DNA from: Halarcobacter bivalviorum
Lineage (GTDB): Bacteria > Campylobacterota > Campylobacteria > Campylobacterales > Arcobacteraceae
DNA length: 64,000 bases
Assembly: GCF_003346815.1 (NCBI RefSeq)
Contig: NZ_CP031217.1
Location: 620,001-684,000 of the forward strand
Reading direction: 5' to 3'
Positions 54,901-63,718 of the stretch are shown here, piece after piece. The notes beneath the pieces are model-generated. The model was given only the letters and a program-made list of their open reading frames with translations, ran no database searches and was not told the origin of the DNA. The translations under genes were made by a program, and so were the position numbers. Each line of letters begins with the position of its first letter. The first letter of the stretch is position 1.

Positions 54901-55326
54901 ATGTTAATGCCTAAAAGAACAAAATACAGAAAGCAAATGAAGGGTCGAAATAGAGGTAAATCTATGAGAGCTAACTCTTTAGCTTATGGTGAATTTGGAA
55001 TCAAAGCTGTTGAGCATGGTAGAATTGACTCTAGACAAATCGAAGCTGCTAGGATTGCTATGACAAGAGCAATCAAAAGACAAGGTAAAGTATGGATTAT
55101 GGTATTCCCACACAAACCTTTAACTAAAAGACCACTAGAAGTGAGAATGGGTAAAGGTAAAGGTCCTATTGACAAGTGGGTTATGAATATTAAGCCAGGT
55201 AGAGTGTGCTTTGAGATGGCTGGTGTTTCTGAAGATTTAGCAAGAAATGCATTATCTCTAGCTCAACATAAGTTACCATTCAAAACTAAAATTGTAAGTA
55301 GAGAAAGTGAAAATGAACTATACTGA
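54901..55326 (+). CDS. rplP: 50S ribosomal protein L16
   Basis: The product is 141 aa. [20 protein letters not shown] and [20 protein letters not shown] are diagnostic of L16. The end overlaps the rpmC start by 14 bases. Confidence 0.98.
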   Translation: MLMPKRTKYRKQMKGRNRGKSMRANSLAYGEFGIKAVEHGRIDSRQIEAARIAMTRAIKRQGKVWIMVFPHKPLTKRPLEVRMGKGKGPIDKWVMNIKPGRVCFEMAGVSEDLARNALSLAQHKLPFKTKIVSRESENELY

Positions 55327-55504
55327 TTTAAAAGATAAAAGCTTACAAGAGCTAAACGAGATGTTAAAAGAGAAAAAGGTGCTTCTTTTTGAATTAAAAG
55401 CTAAGCTAAAAACTATGCAGTTAACTAATACTTCTGAATTAAGAGTGGCTAAAAAAGATATCGCTAAAATTCAAACAGCTATTACTGCAGCAAAAGCTAA
55501 CTAA
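55313..55504 (+). CDS. rpmC: 50S ribosomal protein L29
   Basis: The product is 63 aa from the ATG at 55313 ([18 protein letters not shown]). A GTG at 55307 in frame is a possible but less likely start, because AGAAAG fits the ATG better. The pattern matches L29, with two antiparallel helices. Confidence 0.95.
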   Translation: MNYTDLKDKSLQELNEMLKEKKVLLFELKAKLKTMQLTNTSELRVAKKDIAKIQTAITAAKAN

Positions 55505-55515
55505 GGATCTAAAGT

Positions 55516-55767
55516 ATGACACATAAAAGAGAGATTCAAGGTGTAGTGGTAAGAAAATCTGGAGATAAAACTGCTTCTGTATTAGTTACAAGATATGTTT
55601 TACACCCAAAATATCACAAGACTGTAAAAAGATTTAAAAAGTACTTAGTTCATGATGAGAGAAATGAGTTAAATGAAGGTGACACTGTAATTGCTATTGA
55701 GTGTAGACCATTATCAAAAACAAAATCTTTCAGATTAAAGACAATTGTAGCTACAGGAGTTAAATAA
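55516..55767 (+). CDS. rpsQ: 30S ribosomal protein S17
   Basis: The product is 83 aa. [20 protein letters not shown] and [19 protein letters not shown] are typical of S17. The stop overlaps the rplN start by one base. Confidence 0.97.
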   Translation: MTHKREIQGVVVRKSGDKTASVLVTRYVLHPKYHKTVKRFKKYLVHDERNELNEGDTVIAIECRPLSKTKSFRLKTIVATGVK

Positions 55768-56135
55768 TGATTCAAAGTTTTACTAGATTAAACGTAGCTG
55801 ATAACACTGGTGCAAAAGAGATCATGTGTATCAAAGTTCTTGGTGGTTCTAAGAGAAGATATGCATCTGTTGGTGATGTAATTGTTGCTTCAGTTAAGAA
55901 AGCTTTACCAACTGGTAAAGTTAAAAAAGGTCAAGTTGTTAAAGCAGTTATCGTAAGAACTCACAAAGAAGTTCAAAGAGAAAATGGTTCATTAATTAGA
56001 TTTGATGACAATGCTGCTGTTATTCTTGATGCTAAAAAAGAACCAATTGGAACAAGAATTTTTGGACCTGTTGCAAGAGAAGTTAGATACTCAGGTTTCA
56101 TGAAAATTGTTTCACTTGCTCCGGAGGTATTATAA
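55767..56135 (+). CDS. rplN: 50S ribosomal protein L14
   Basis: The product is 122 aa. [20 protein letters not shown] and the C-terminal [20 protein letters not shown] identify L14, a well-conserved protein of the large subunit. Confidence 0.98.
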   Translation: MIQSFTRLNVADNTGAKEIMCIKVLGGSKRRYASVGDVIVASVKKALPTGKVKKGQVVKAVIVRTHKEVQRENGSLIRFDDNAAVILDAKKEPIGTRIFGPVAREVRYSGFMKIVSLAPEVL

Positions 56136-56136
56136 T

Positions 56137-56376
56137 ATGGCTGTTAAATTAAAAATTAAAAAAGGTGATACTGTAAAAATTATCGCTGGTGATGACAAGG
56201 GTAAAACTGGAGAAGTTTTAGCTGTATTACCAAAAGTAAACAAAGTAATCGTTAAAGATTGTAAAGTTGCTAAAAAAACAGTTAAGCCAGATCAAGAGAA
56301 AAACCCTGAAGGTGGTTTTGTAAACAAAGAGATGCCTATTGATATCTCAAATGTAGCAAAAGTAGAAGGTGAGTAA
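56137..56376 (+). CDS. rplX: 50S ribosomal protein L24
   Basis: The product is 79 aa from the ATG at 56137, which follows a strong GGAGG site; the frame stays open further upstream, inside rpl[21 protein letters not shown] is the KOW motif. It is shorter than E. coli L24 (104 aa), as is often seen in this phylum. Confidence 0.96.
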   Translation: MAVKLKIKKGDTVKIIAGDDKGKTGEVLAVLPKVNKVIVKDCKVAKKTVKPDQEKNPEGGFVNKEMPIDISNVAKVEGE

Positions 56377-56377
56377 G

Positions 56378-56926
56378 ATGGCAAACAGATTACAAGAAAG
56401 ATACAAAGCTGAAATTAAACCAACTTTAGAAACTGAGTTCCCAAAGAACAAAACGTTAACTGCTAGATTAGATAAAGTAGTTATCTCTGTAGGTGCTGGT
56501 GAAGCTATGAAAGATAGTAAGTTAATGCAAAGTATGCAAGATACTATCTCTTTAATTGCTGGTCAAAGAGCAGTTAAAGTTATTGCTAAGAAATCAGTTG
56601 CTGGTTTTAAAGTAAGAGAAGGTATGCCTGTAGGAGTTAAAGTAACTCTAAGAGGTGAAAGAATGTATGCATTCTTAGATAAATTATGTTCTATTGCATT
56701 ACCAAGAGTAAAAGACTTTAGAGGTCTTAACAGAAATGGTTTTGATGGTCAAGGTAACTTTAACTTTGGTCTTGATGAACAATTAATGTTCCCAGAAGTT
56801 GTTTATGATGATATCATCAAAACTCATGGTATGAATATTTCAATTTCAACAACTGCTAATGATGATGCTGAAGCTTACAGATTATTAGAACTTGTTGGAG
56901 TTCCATTTACTAAAGGAAGAGCGTAA
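56378..56926 (+). CDS. rplE: 50S ribosomal protein L5
   Basis: The product is 182 aa from the ATG at 56378 ([13 protein letters not shown]), with AGAAGG in front. [20 protein letters not shown] and [20 protein letters not shown] are diagnostic. L5 binds 5S rRNA. Confidence 0.97.
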   Translation: MANRLQERYKAEIKPTLETEFPKNKTLTARLDKVVISVGAGEAMKDSKLMQSMQDTISLIAGQRAVKVIAKKSVAGFKVREGMPVGVKVTLRGERMYAFLDKLCSIALPRVKDFRGLNRNGFDGQGNFNFGLDEQLMFPEVVYDDIIKTHGMNISISTTANDDAEAYRLLELVGVPFTKGRA

Positions 56927-57111
56927 TGGCAAAGAAATCTATGATTGCTAAACAAAAGAGAACTCCTAAGTTCTCTTCAAGAGCATATACAAGATGTTCT
57001 GTGTGTGGTAGACCACACTCTGTATACAGAGATTTCGGTCTTTGTAGAGTTTGTTTAAGAAAAATGGCTAACGAGGGATTACTTCCTGGCGTTAAAAAAT
57101 CTAGTTGGTAG
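56926..57111 (+). CDS. rpsN: 30S ribosomal protein S14, zinc-binding type
   Basis: The product is 61 aa, the short zinc-binding (type Z) form. The pairs CSVC and CRVC in [20 protein letters not shown] bind zinc. Many proteobacteria use the longer cysteine-free form. The ATG overlaps the rplE stop by one base. Confidence 0.98.
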   Translation: MAKKSMIAKQKRTPKFSSRAYTRCSVCGRPHSVYRDFGLCRVCLRKMANEGLLPGVKKSSW

Positions 57112-57124
57112 GAGAATAAAAGCT

Positions 57125-57523
57125 ATGATGAATGATATTATCGCAGATGCTTTAACTAGAATTAGAAATGCTGCAATGAGAAAATTAGAAGTTGCAACAT
57201 TATTACATTCTAATACAGTAGTAGGAATTTTAAATGTACTTGAAAAGAAAGAGTATATTGAAGGATTCAAAGTAGTTGATGGTGAAAACAATAAAAAAAC
57301 TATTCAAGTTACATTAAAATATGATGACAACGAAAGATCTGTTATCAATGAAATTAAAAGAGTTTCTACTCCAGGAAGAAGAGTTTATAAAAACGCTTCT
57401 GAAATTAAATCTTTCAAAAATGGATATGGTACAATCATTGTTTCTACAAACAAAGGTGTTATCGCTAACGATGAAGCATTCGCTGCAAACGTTGGTGGTG
57501 AAGTACTATGTACTGTATGGTAG
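57125..57523 (+). CDS. rpsH: 30S ribosomal protein S8
   Basis: The product is 132 aa from the first of two adjacent ATGs, which is nearer to the AGGAG site. [18 protein letters not shown] and the C-terminal [11 protein letters not shown] are diagnostic of S8, which in E. coli represses the spc operon. Confidence 0.97.
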   Translation: MMNDIIADALTRIRNAAMRKLEVATLLHSNTVVGILNVLEKKEYIEGFKVVDGENNKKTIQVTLKYDDNERSVINEIKRVSTPGRRVYKNASEIKSFKNGYGTIIVSTNKGVIANDEAFAANVGGEVLCTVW

Positions 57524-57532
57524 GAGAGTGTA

Positions 57533-58066
57533 ATGTCTAGAATTGGAAAAAAACCTATCGCTATCCCAAGTGGATTAGAAGTAACAGTTGATGGAACTGT
57601 TGTTAACGTTAAAAAAGGAAATAATGTAATTCCTGTTGAAACTCACGGAAGAGTTGAAGTAGAAGTAGCTGATAATCAAGTTGTTTTATCTAAAGTTGGT
57701 GAAACTAAAGAATCAGCAGCTTTCTGGGGAACTTATAGAGCTTTAATTAACAATGCTGTAACTGGTTTATCTGAAGGTTTTGCTAAATCTTTAGAAATCA
57801 ACGGTGTTGGTTATAGAGCAGCAGTTAAAGGTAAAGTATTAGAATTACAATTAGGATACTCTCACCCAATTAACTATGATATTCCAGAGGGATTAGAAGT
57901 TACTGTTGAAAAAAACATTATCCATGTAAAAGGTGCTGATAAACAACAAGTTGGTCAAGCGGCTGCAATTATTAGAGGCTTTAGAAAACCTGAACCATAT
58001 AAAGGTAAAGGTGTTAAGTATACTGACGAGCATATCGTTAGAAAAGCTGGTAAAACTGCTAAGTAA
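57533..58066 (+). CDS. rplF: 50S ribosomal protein L6
   Basis: The product is 177 aa. [20 protein letters not shown] and the C-terminal [20 protein letters not shown] are diagnostic of L6. Confidence 0.98.
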   Translation: MSRIGKKPIAIPSGLEVTVDGTVVNVKKGNNVIPVETHGRVEVEVADNQVVLSKVGETKESAAFWGTYRALINNAVTGLSEGFAKSLEINGVGYRAAVKGKVLELQLGYSHPINYDIPEGLEVTVEKNIIHVKGADKQQVGQAAAIIRGFRKPEPYKGKGVKYTDEHIVRKAGKTAK

Positions 58067-58076
58067 GGTGTGAAAT

Positions 58077-58439
58077 ATGAGTAGAACAAAAGATATAGCA
58101 AAAAAGAACTCTTTAAGAATCATTAGAAAAAAAAGAGTTAGAGGAAGCATCGCAAAAGGTACTGCTGAAACACCTAGAGTTTCTGTTTTTAAATCAAACA
58201 GATATTTAAGTGCACAAGCAATTAATGATATTGCTGGTGTTACATTAGCAGCAGTTAATTCTAAAGCATTAAACTTAAGTGCAAGTAGAGAAAATGCAGT
58301 AAAAGTAGCAGCAGAGTTTGCTGAAAAACTAAAAGCTGCAGGAATTGAAAAAGTAGTATTTGATAGAAACGGATACCTTTATCACGGTGTAGTTGCAGCA
58401 TTTGCTGATGGACTTAGAGAAAATGGTATCAAATTATAA
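58077..58439 (+). CDS. rplR: 50S ribosomal protein L18
   Basis: The product is 120 aa. The pattern PRVSVFKSNRYLSAQAIND and the C-terminal DRNGYLYHGVVAAFADGLRE identify L18, which binds 5S rRNA with L5. Confidence 0.97.
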   Translation: MSRTKDIAKKNSLRIIRKKRVRGSIAKGTAETPRVSVFKSNRYLSAQAINDIAGVTLAAVNSKALNLSASRENAVKVAAEFAEKLKAAGIEKVVFDRNGYLYHGVVAAFADGLRENGIKL

Positions 58440-58445
58440 GGGTTA

Positions 58446-58892
58446 ATGATGGCAGCAGTAAATAGAGAAGATTTTCAAGAAGCAATCGTTAAAATCGGAA
58501 GAGTAACAAAAGTTGTAAAAGGTGGTAGAAGATTCAGATTTACAGCTTTAGTTGTTGTTGGAGATAAAAACGGTACAGTTGGATTTGGTACAGGAAAAGC
58601 GAAAGAGGTTCCTGATGCAATTAAAAAAGCTTTAGATGATGCATTCAAATCTTTAGTAAAAGTTAATATTCATGGTACAACAATTGCACATGATATTCAA
58701 CATAAATACAATTCAAGTGTTATTTTATTAAAGCCAGCTCCTGAAGGTTCGGGTCTTATTGCAGGTGGTGCAGCAAGACCAGTTCTTGAGCTTTCTGGAG
58801 TTAAAGATATTGTTGCAAAATCTTTAGGTTCAAATAATCCAAACAACCTTGTACAAGCTACAGTTGAAGCATTAGCAAGAATTAAAGGATAA
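58446..58892 (+). CDS. rpsE: 30S ribosomal protein S5
   Basis: The product is 148 aa (the ATG at 58449 would remove one residue). [20 protein letters not shown] and the [20 protein letters not shown] stretch are diagnostic of S5, a fidelity protein. Confidence 0.98.
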   Translation: MMAAVNREDFQEAIVKIGRVTKVVKGGRRFRFTALVVVGDKNGTVGFGTGKAKEVPDAIKKALDDAFKSLVKVNIHGTTIAHDIQHKYNSSVILLKPAPEGSGLIAGGAARPVLELSGVKDIVAKSLGSNNPNNLVQATVEALARIKG

Positions 58893-58893
58893 G

Positions 58894-59295
58894 ATGATGG
58901 CATTAGATAACTTACAACCAGCAGCTGGTAGTACAAAAGACATTAAAAGAGTAGGTAGAGGTCAAGGTTCAGGAATGGGTAAGACTGCTACTAGAGGTCA
59001 AAAAGGTCAAAAATCTAGATCTGGTTATAAGATCAAGAGACACTTTGAAGGTGGTCAAATGCCACTTCAAAAAAGAACTCCAAAAATTGGATTTACTTCA
59101 AGAGTTACTAAACCTTACTCAATTAACGTTGATAAAGTAAAAAAAGTTGCAGAACTTGAAGAGATTACAGTTGAATCTATTAAAACAGTTTACAAACTTT
59201 CTAAGAGTGTTACAAAAGTTAAACTAGTTGGTTCATCTGCAAAAGATTTAGCATCTAAAATTAAAGACGAAAACGTAACAACTACTGGAAAATAA
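58894..59295 (+). CDS. rplO: 50S ribosomal protein L15
   Basis: The product is 133 aa (the ATG at 58897 is an equal alternative start). [20 protein letters not shown] and [17 protein letters not shown] are diagnostic. E. coli L30, usually upstream, has no counterpart between rpsE and here. Confidence 0.97.
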   Translation: MMALDNLQPAAGSTKDIKRVGRGQGSGMGKTATRGQKGQKSRSGYKIKRHFEGGQMPLQKRTPKIGFTSRVTKPYSINVDKVKKVAELEEITVESIKTVYKLSKSVTKVKLVGSSAKDLASKIKDENVTTTGK

Positions 59296-59297
59296 TT

Positions 59298-60560
59298 ATG
59301 AGTAAAGATCTAATAAATAAGATTCTTATTACATTAGGTTTTATTCTACTTTACAGGTTACTGGCATATGTGCCAGTTCCTGGAGTGAATATTGACGTAG
59401 TTAAAGAATTCTTCGATTCAAATGCAAATAACGCATTAGGTCTTGTAAACATGTTTAGTGGTAATGCAGTTGAAAGACTGTCTATTATCTCACTTGGTAT
59501 TATGCCATACATTACAGCTTCAATTATTATGGAGCTTCTAGCAGCAACTTTCCCCGCACTTGGTAAAATGAAAAAAGAGAGAGATGGTATGCAAAAATAT
59601 ATGCAAATCATCAGATATACAACTATTGTTATTACATTAATTCAATCAATTGGTGTATCAATGGGTCTAAATTCATTAACTGGTCAAAGTGGACAAAGTG
59701 CTATTTCTATTGATATGAATACATTTGTTGCAGTTTCTGCAATTTCTATGTTAACTGGTACTATGCTTCTTATGTGGATTGGTGAACAAATCACACAAAA
59801 AGGTATAGGTAACGGTATTTCATTAATTATCTTCGCTGGTATTGTTTCTGCAATTCCAAGTGCAATTGGTGGAACTATTGATTTAGTTAACAATGGACAA
59901 ATGAACTTCTTAACTGTAATTGCAATTTTAGTAATTATTCTAGCAACTGTTGGAGCAATTATTTATGTTGAATTAGGTGAAAGAAGAGTTCCAGTATCAT
60001 ATTCAAGAAAAGTAATGATGCAAGCTCAAAACAAAAGAGTTATGAACTATATACCAATTAAAGTTAATTTATCTGGAGTTATTCCAGCTATTTTTGCATC
60101 AGCAATTTTAATGTTCCCTGCTACAGTTTTACAAGGTAGTCAAAATAAATATCTTGTTGCTATTGCAGATTATTTAAGTCCTACATCTTATACATTTAAT
60201 GTATTTATGTTTTTATTTGTAGTTTTCTTTGCTTTCTTCTATGCATCAATTACATTTAATGCAAAAGATATTGCAGAAAACTTAAAAAAACAAGGTGGAT
60301 TTATTCCAGGTGTTAGACCAGGAGCATCTACATCAGAGTTTTTAAATGAAACAGCAAGTAGACTTACATTCTGGGGAGCTATTTATTTAGGTCTTATTTC
60401 TACAGTGCCTTGGTTACTAGTAAAAGCAATGGGTGTACCTTTCTATTTTGGAGGGGTTGCGGTACTTATTGTTGTTCAAGTAGCAATTGATACTATGAGA
60501 AAGATTGAAGCTCAACAGTATATGAATAAATATGAAACATTAAGTGCAGTTGGACTTTAA
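59298..60560 (+). CDS. secY: Preprotein translocase subunit SecY
   Basis: The product is 420 aa with ten membrane segments, the channel of the Sec translocon. GLVNMFSGNAVERLSIISLG near the N-terminus, the LGERRVPVSYSRKVM loop and the KKQGGFIPGVRPG loop are family hallmarks. It follows rplO by two bases, the standard position. Confidence 0.98.
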   Translation: MSKDLINKILITLGFILLYRLLAYVPVPGVNIDVVKEFFDSNANNALGLVNMFSGNAVERLSIISLGIMPYITASIIMELLAATFPALGKMKKERDGMQKYMQIIRYTTIVITLIQSIGVSMGLNSLTGQSGQSAISIDMNTFVAVSAISMLTGTMLLMWIGEQITQKGIGNGISLIIFAGIVSAIPSAIGGTIDLVNNGQMNFLTVIAILVIILATVGAIIYVELGERRVPVSYSRKVMMQAQNKRVMNYIPIKVNLSGVIPAIFASAILMFPATVLQGSQNKYLVAIADYLSPTSYTFNVFMFLFVVFFAFFYASITFNAKDIAENLKKQGGFIPGVRPGASTSEFLNETASRLTFWGAIYLGLISTVPWLLVKAMGVPFYFGGVAVLIVVQVAIDTMRKIEAQQYMNKYETLSAVGL

Positions 60561-60564
60561 TAAC

Positions 60565-61326
60565 ATGGCTATTCCATTAAGAAAACCAAATGAAATAGAA
60601 AAACTTCGTACAGCAAGTCTTGCTGTTGCGAAGACTCTAAAATATCTAGAAGAAAATGTTAAACCTGGTATGACTTTATTAGAAGTTGATGCTATGGGTG
60701 AAAAATATTTAAGAGACCTTGGTGCTAGACCATCTTTTAAAGGGCTTTACGGCTTTCCTGGTGCAATCTGCACATCTTTAAATGAAGTTATTATTCATGG
60801 TATCCCTGATGACACTGTATTAAAAGAAGGTGACATTTTAGGACTTGATATTGGATCTGAAATAGATGGTTGGTATGGTGATGCAGCTATTACTATGCCT
60901 ATTGGTAAGATATCAAAAGAAGATGAAGATTTAATTGCTTGCTCGAAAGATGCACTGTATTATGCCATTGATATTATTGAAGAAGGTATGAGATTTAAAG
61001 AACTTTCAAAAGCAATAGAAGATTTTATTGTAGAAAGAGGGTATCAACCTTTAGTTAGATTTTGTGGACATGGTATTGGTAAAAAACCACATGGTGAACC
61101 AGAAATTCCTAACTATATAACAGGTACAAATACTAAATCTGGACCAAAGATTAAAAATGGAATGGTGTTTTGTATTGAACCTATGATTTGTCAAGAAGGA
61201 AGAGAACCAGTTATTTTAGAAAATGAGTGGGATGTCGTTTCTGAAGATGGAAAAAGAGGTAGTCATTATGAACATACAGTTGCTGTAGTAGACGGAAAAG
61301 CAGTAATTTTAAGCAAAGTAGATTGA
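60565..61326 (+). CDS. map: Type I methionine aminopeptidase
   Basis: The product is 253 aa from the ATG at 60565 (MAIPLRKPNEIEKLR); the open frame begins a little earlier inside secY. The metal ligands are visible in the DIGSEIDGWYGDAA segment, the FCGHGIGKKPH segment, the EP of FCIEPMIC and the YEHT of SHYEHTVAVV. It removes the first methionine of proteins. Confidence 0.97.
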   Translation: MAIPLRKPNEIEKLRTASLAVAKTLKYLEENVKPGMTLLEVDAMGEKYLRDLGARPSFKGLYGFPGAICTSLNEVIIHGIPDDTVLKEGDILGLDIGSEIDGWYGDAAITMPIGKISKEDEDLIACSKDALYYAIDIIEEGMRFKELSKAIEDFIVERGYQPLVRFCGHGIGKKPHGEPEIPNYITGTNTKSGPKIKNGMVFCIEPMICQEGREPVILENEWDVVSEDGKRGSHYEHTVAVVDGKAVILSKVD

Positions 61327-61344
61327 GTAAACTTAGGAGAAAAA

Positions 61345-61563
61345 GTGGCAAAGAATGATGTAATAGTAATTGATGGTAAAGTTATTGAGGCTCTACCTAA
61401 TGCTATGTTTAGAGTTGAATTAGATAATGGTCATGTAGTTTTATGTCATATCTCAGGAAAAATGAGAATGCACTACATTAAAATTTTACCTGGTGATAAA
61501 GTTAAGGTAGAAATTACACCTTACTCACTAGATAAGGGTAGAATTACTCACAGATACAAGTAA
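61345..61563 (+). CDS. infA: Translation initiation factor IF-1
   Basis: The product is 72 aa, the S1-fold factor IF-1. The start is GTG at 61345 with AGGAGA in front. [20 protein letters not shown] and [20 protein letters not shown] are diagnostic. The gene ends this operon before a strong terminator; rpmJ, rpsM and the rest of the alpha operon do not follow. Confidence 0.98.
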   Translation: MAKNDVIVIDGKVIEALPNAMFRVELDNGHVVLCHISGKMRMHYIKILPGDKVKVEITPYSLDKGRITHRYK

Positions 61564-61568
61564 TTTAC

Positions 61569-61605
61569 AAAGAGATAATAAAATAAGATTTATTATCTCT
61601 TTTTT
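61569..61605 (+). terminator. Strong terminator of the ribosomal protein run
   Basis: AAAGAGATAATAAA (61569-61582) pairs perfectly with TTTATTATCTCTTT (61589-61602) around ATAAGA, followed by TTT. It begins 6 bases after the infA stop and ends the long S10-spc transcript. Confidence 0.88.
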
Positions 61606-61609
61606 ATGT

Positions 61610-61639
61610 TATACTTTAAAAAAATTGCTTTAAAGTATA
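61610..61639. promoter_or_regulatory. Inverted repeat directly upstream of the diguanylate cyclase gene
   Basis: TATACTTTAAA (61610-61620) and TTTAAAGTATA (61629-61639) are a perfect 11-bp inverted repeat around AAAATTGC. Its right end overlaps the AGGA ribosome site by one base and it stops 5 bases before the ATG. TATACT in the left arm may itself be a -10 box. It could be an operator or a translation-blocking hairpin. Confidence 0.5.
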
Positions 61640-61644
61640 GGATA

Positions 61645-62898
61645 ATGAACGATATAATCAATATTATAAGCTTAACCTTAGATAGTCTTAATAAACAAAA
61701 AAAAATAGCAAACCCTACAAATTTTGAAACAGAATTCTATAAACAATTACAAAAAACAGATTTAATCCTTGAAGAGACTGAAGAGATTAAAGAAATTGTT
61801 TCAAAGCTAAGTACTACAGAAAAAAAACAATTAACAAGTGATATAACTACTTTTAGAGAATTATCTTTAATTCTTTCTCAAAGAGTTTCTAATCAAACAA
61901 TCAGAGAGTTTTTAAAAGACTTTTCATATTTTATCTCTTCTTCTATTGATAAAACAATGAAAGAGGATATTGACAAAGTTTGTCTTGATATTGCAAAAAA
62001 TCCAGAAACCTTAATGGATAGTGAAGTTTTAAGAGAGCTAAGAAAGCTAACTGATAGAAGAATTAATAATGATAAAAAACTTTTTAAAGAAAAAACAAGT
62101 GATGTTAAGAAATTAATAGGTTTTCTTGGAGAATATATAAATAAGTTTTTAGTAAATCATACTTCAACTTATTCTGATATTTCTAAATTGAAAGAGGAGA
62201 TTTATTCTCTTGAACTCTCCGAGTCCTCTTTAAAAGATTTAGAACAAATTAAAAGTGATCTAATCTCATCAATTGATAAATTTGAAACTTCTTTAGTAAA
62301 AACAGAAAAAAATATAATTAAAAATCAATTAGAATGTAATAATCTTTATGAGCAAATTGAAGAGTTACAACATAATCTTGATAAAGCAGAAGAAGAAAAA
62401 TCAATTGATTTTTTAACCAATGTTTTAACAAGAAGAGCCTATGCTGTTGAGATTGAGCGGTTAGAAAATGAATTTAAAATTTATGATTCAAACTATGCTT
62501 TAGTTTTTTATGATATTGATCACTTTAAAGAGATAAATGATATGCATGGACATGATTGTGGAGATTCTGTTCTTTCTACTTTTGCACAAATTCTTAAAAA
62601 CCTTACTCGTACAGGGGATATAATTGCTAGATATGGGGGAGAAGAGTTTATTTCTATAGTAAATTATAAAAATAAAATGGAAATAAAAAACTATTTAAGA
62701 AGAGTAAAAAATATTATTTCAAATAATAGATTTGTATATAATGATATTAAAATCAATGTTAAATTCTCAGCAGGTGTAGCATATAGAAAAAATTATAACT
62801 CTTATGAAGAGACAATTAAAAAAGCTGATGAATTATTATATACTGCAAAATCTAAGGGTAGAAATAAAATTATAATAGATAATGGGGAAGAAGTTTAA
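61645..62898 (+). CDS. Cytoplasmic diguanylate cyclase with N-terminal coiled-coil region
   Basis: The product is 417 aa from the ATG at 61645; the open frame upstream begins inside the inverted repeat. Residues 1-255 are helical with long coiled coils. The C-terminal GGDEF domain has the active signature GGEEF at 331-335 and the inhibitory-site RxxD at 322-325 (RTGD), so it should make c-di-GMP and be feedback-inhibited by it. There is no membrane segment. The N-terminal domain is not one I can name. Confidence 0.92.
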   Translation: MNDIINIISLTLDSLNKQKKIANPTNFETEFYKQLQKTDLILEETEEIKEIVSKLSTTEKKQLTSDITTFRELSLILSQRVSNQTIREFLKDFSYFISSSIDKTMKEDIDKVCLDIAKNPETLMDSEVLRELRKLTDRRINNDKKLFKEKTSDVKKLIGFLGEYINKFLVNHTSTYSDISKLKEEIYSLELSESSLKDLEQIKSDLISSIDKFETSLVKTEKNIIKNQLECNNLYEQIEELQHNLDKAEEEKSIDFLTNVLTRRAYAVEIERLENEFKIYDSNYALVFYDIDHFKEINDMHGHDCGDSVLSTFAQILKNLTRTGDIIARYGGEEFISIVNYKNKMEIKNYLRRVKNIISNNRFVYNDIKINVKFSAGVAYRKNYNSYEETIKKADELLYTAKSKGRNKIIIDNGEEV

Positions 62899-63052
62899 AC
62901 GAAGTAAAAAGGCTTTTGTTCGCGTTAAAAACCTCTCTCTTCGTATTATGGTATTATCATAGCACTTTTTTAGTAAAAAGTCATCTTTTTTACAAAAAAA
63001 TTTAATTATAAGAACAAATTTATTCAAAAGAAGTTTTTTTGTACAATTGCGT

Positions 63053-63718
63053 ATGACAAAAGTAATTAAAAATAGAATTTTATCTCAGTTACATTTTTTA
63101 AAATCAATCGGATATGAATATCATGAAAGTGTAAAAGCTTTTAATAAAGAGATTGTAGAAGACTCTTTACCTAATGATATTAATAGTTTAGAACAAATTG
63201 TAAACAATTGTTACTTATGTGAATTATCAAAATCAAGAAAAAATGTTTTATTCTCTTATGGAAATACAGTAGCAGATATTATGTTTTTAATTGATGAGCC
63301 AACTACAAGTGAAGATGAATTGAACTCTTTTTATGTTGGAAAAGCAGGAGAACAGTTAGCAAAAATGATTGAAAATGTATTGCCTTTAAAAAAAGAGGAT
63401 GTATATATAACAAGTTTAGTTAAGTGTAAAAGCTATAATGGATTTGAATCAACACACTTTAATAGTTGTAGTTCTTATTTATATAAGCAGATTGATTTAG
63501 TAAAACCTAAATTAATAGTTACACTAGGAGATAAAGCTTATCAGTTTCTTTGTAAAGATAAAACACCTTTTTATCAGATACGAGGTAAGTTAATGAATTT
63601 TAAAAATTACGATGTATTACCAACATATAGCCCTGGTTTTCTTTTAAGAAATCCATCTTTTAAAAAAGAGGCTTTTTTAGATATGTTGAAGATTAAATCG
63701 ATTTTGGAGTCAAATTGA
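63053..63718 (+). CDS. Divergent uracil-DNA glycosylase, family 4-like
   Basis: The product is 221 aa from the ATG at 63053. The four cysteines C53, C56, C125 and C139 fit the iron-sulfur pattern of family 4 enzymes, and SFYVGKAGEQLAKMIE and LVTLGDKAYQFL-like segments match. The motif GEAPG, however, is IDEPT (80-84) and the late HP motif is YSPGFLLRNP with serine at 193, so two active-site motifs are changed. It may be inactive or have changed substrate. A lipoprotein gene overlaps its stop. Confidence 0.8.
   Translation: MTKVIKNRILSQLHFLKSIGYEYHESVKAFNKEIVEDSLPNDINSLEQIVNNCYLCELSKSRKNVLFSYGNTVADIMFLIDEPTTSEDELNSFYVGKAGEQLAKMIENVLPLKKEDVYITSLVKCKSYNGFESTHFNSCSSYLYKQIDLVKPKLIVTLGDKAYQFLCKDKTPFYQIRGKLMNFKNYDVLPTYSPGFLLRNPSFKKEAFLDMLKIKSILESN

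Noticed and set aside
57321-57533. A 70-codon plus-strand frame inside rpsH
   Set aside because: It is a shifted frame of a complete ribosomal protein gene.
62836-63027. Minus-strand frame of 63 codons after the cyclase gene
   Set aside because: It overlaps the cyclase end, has no ribosome site and its product is basic and without domain character.
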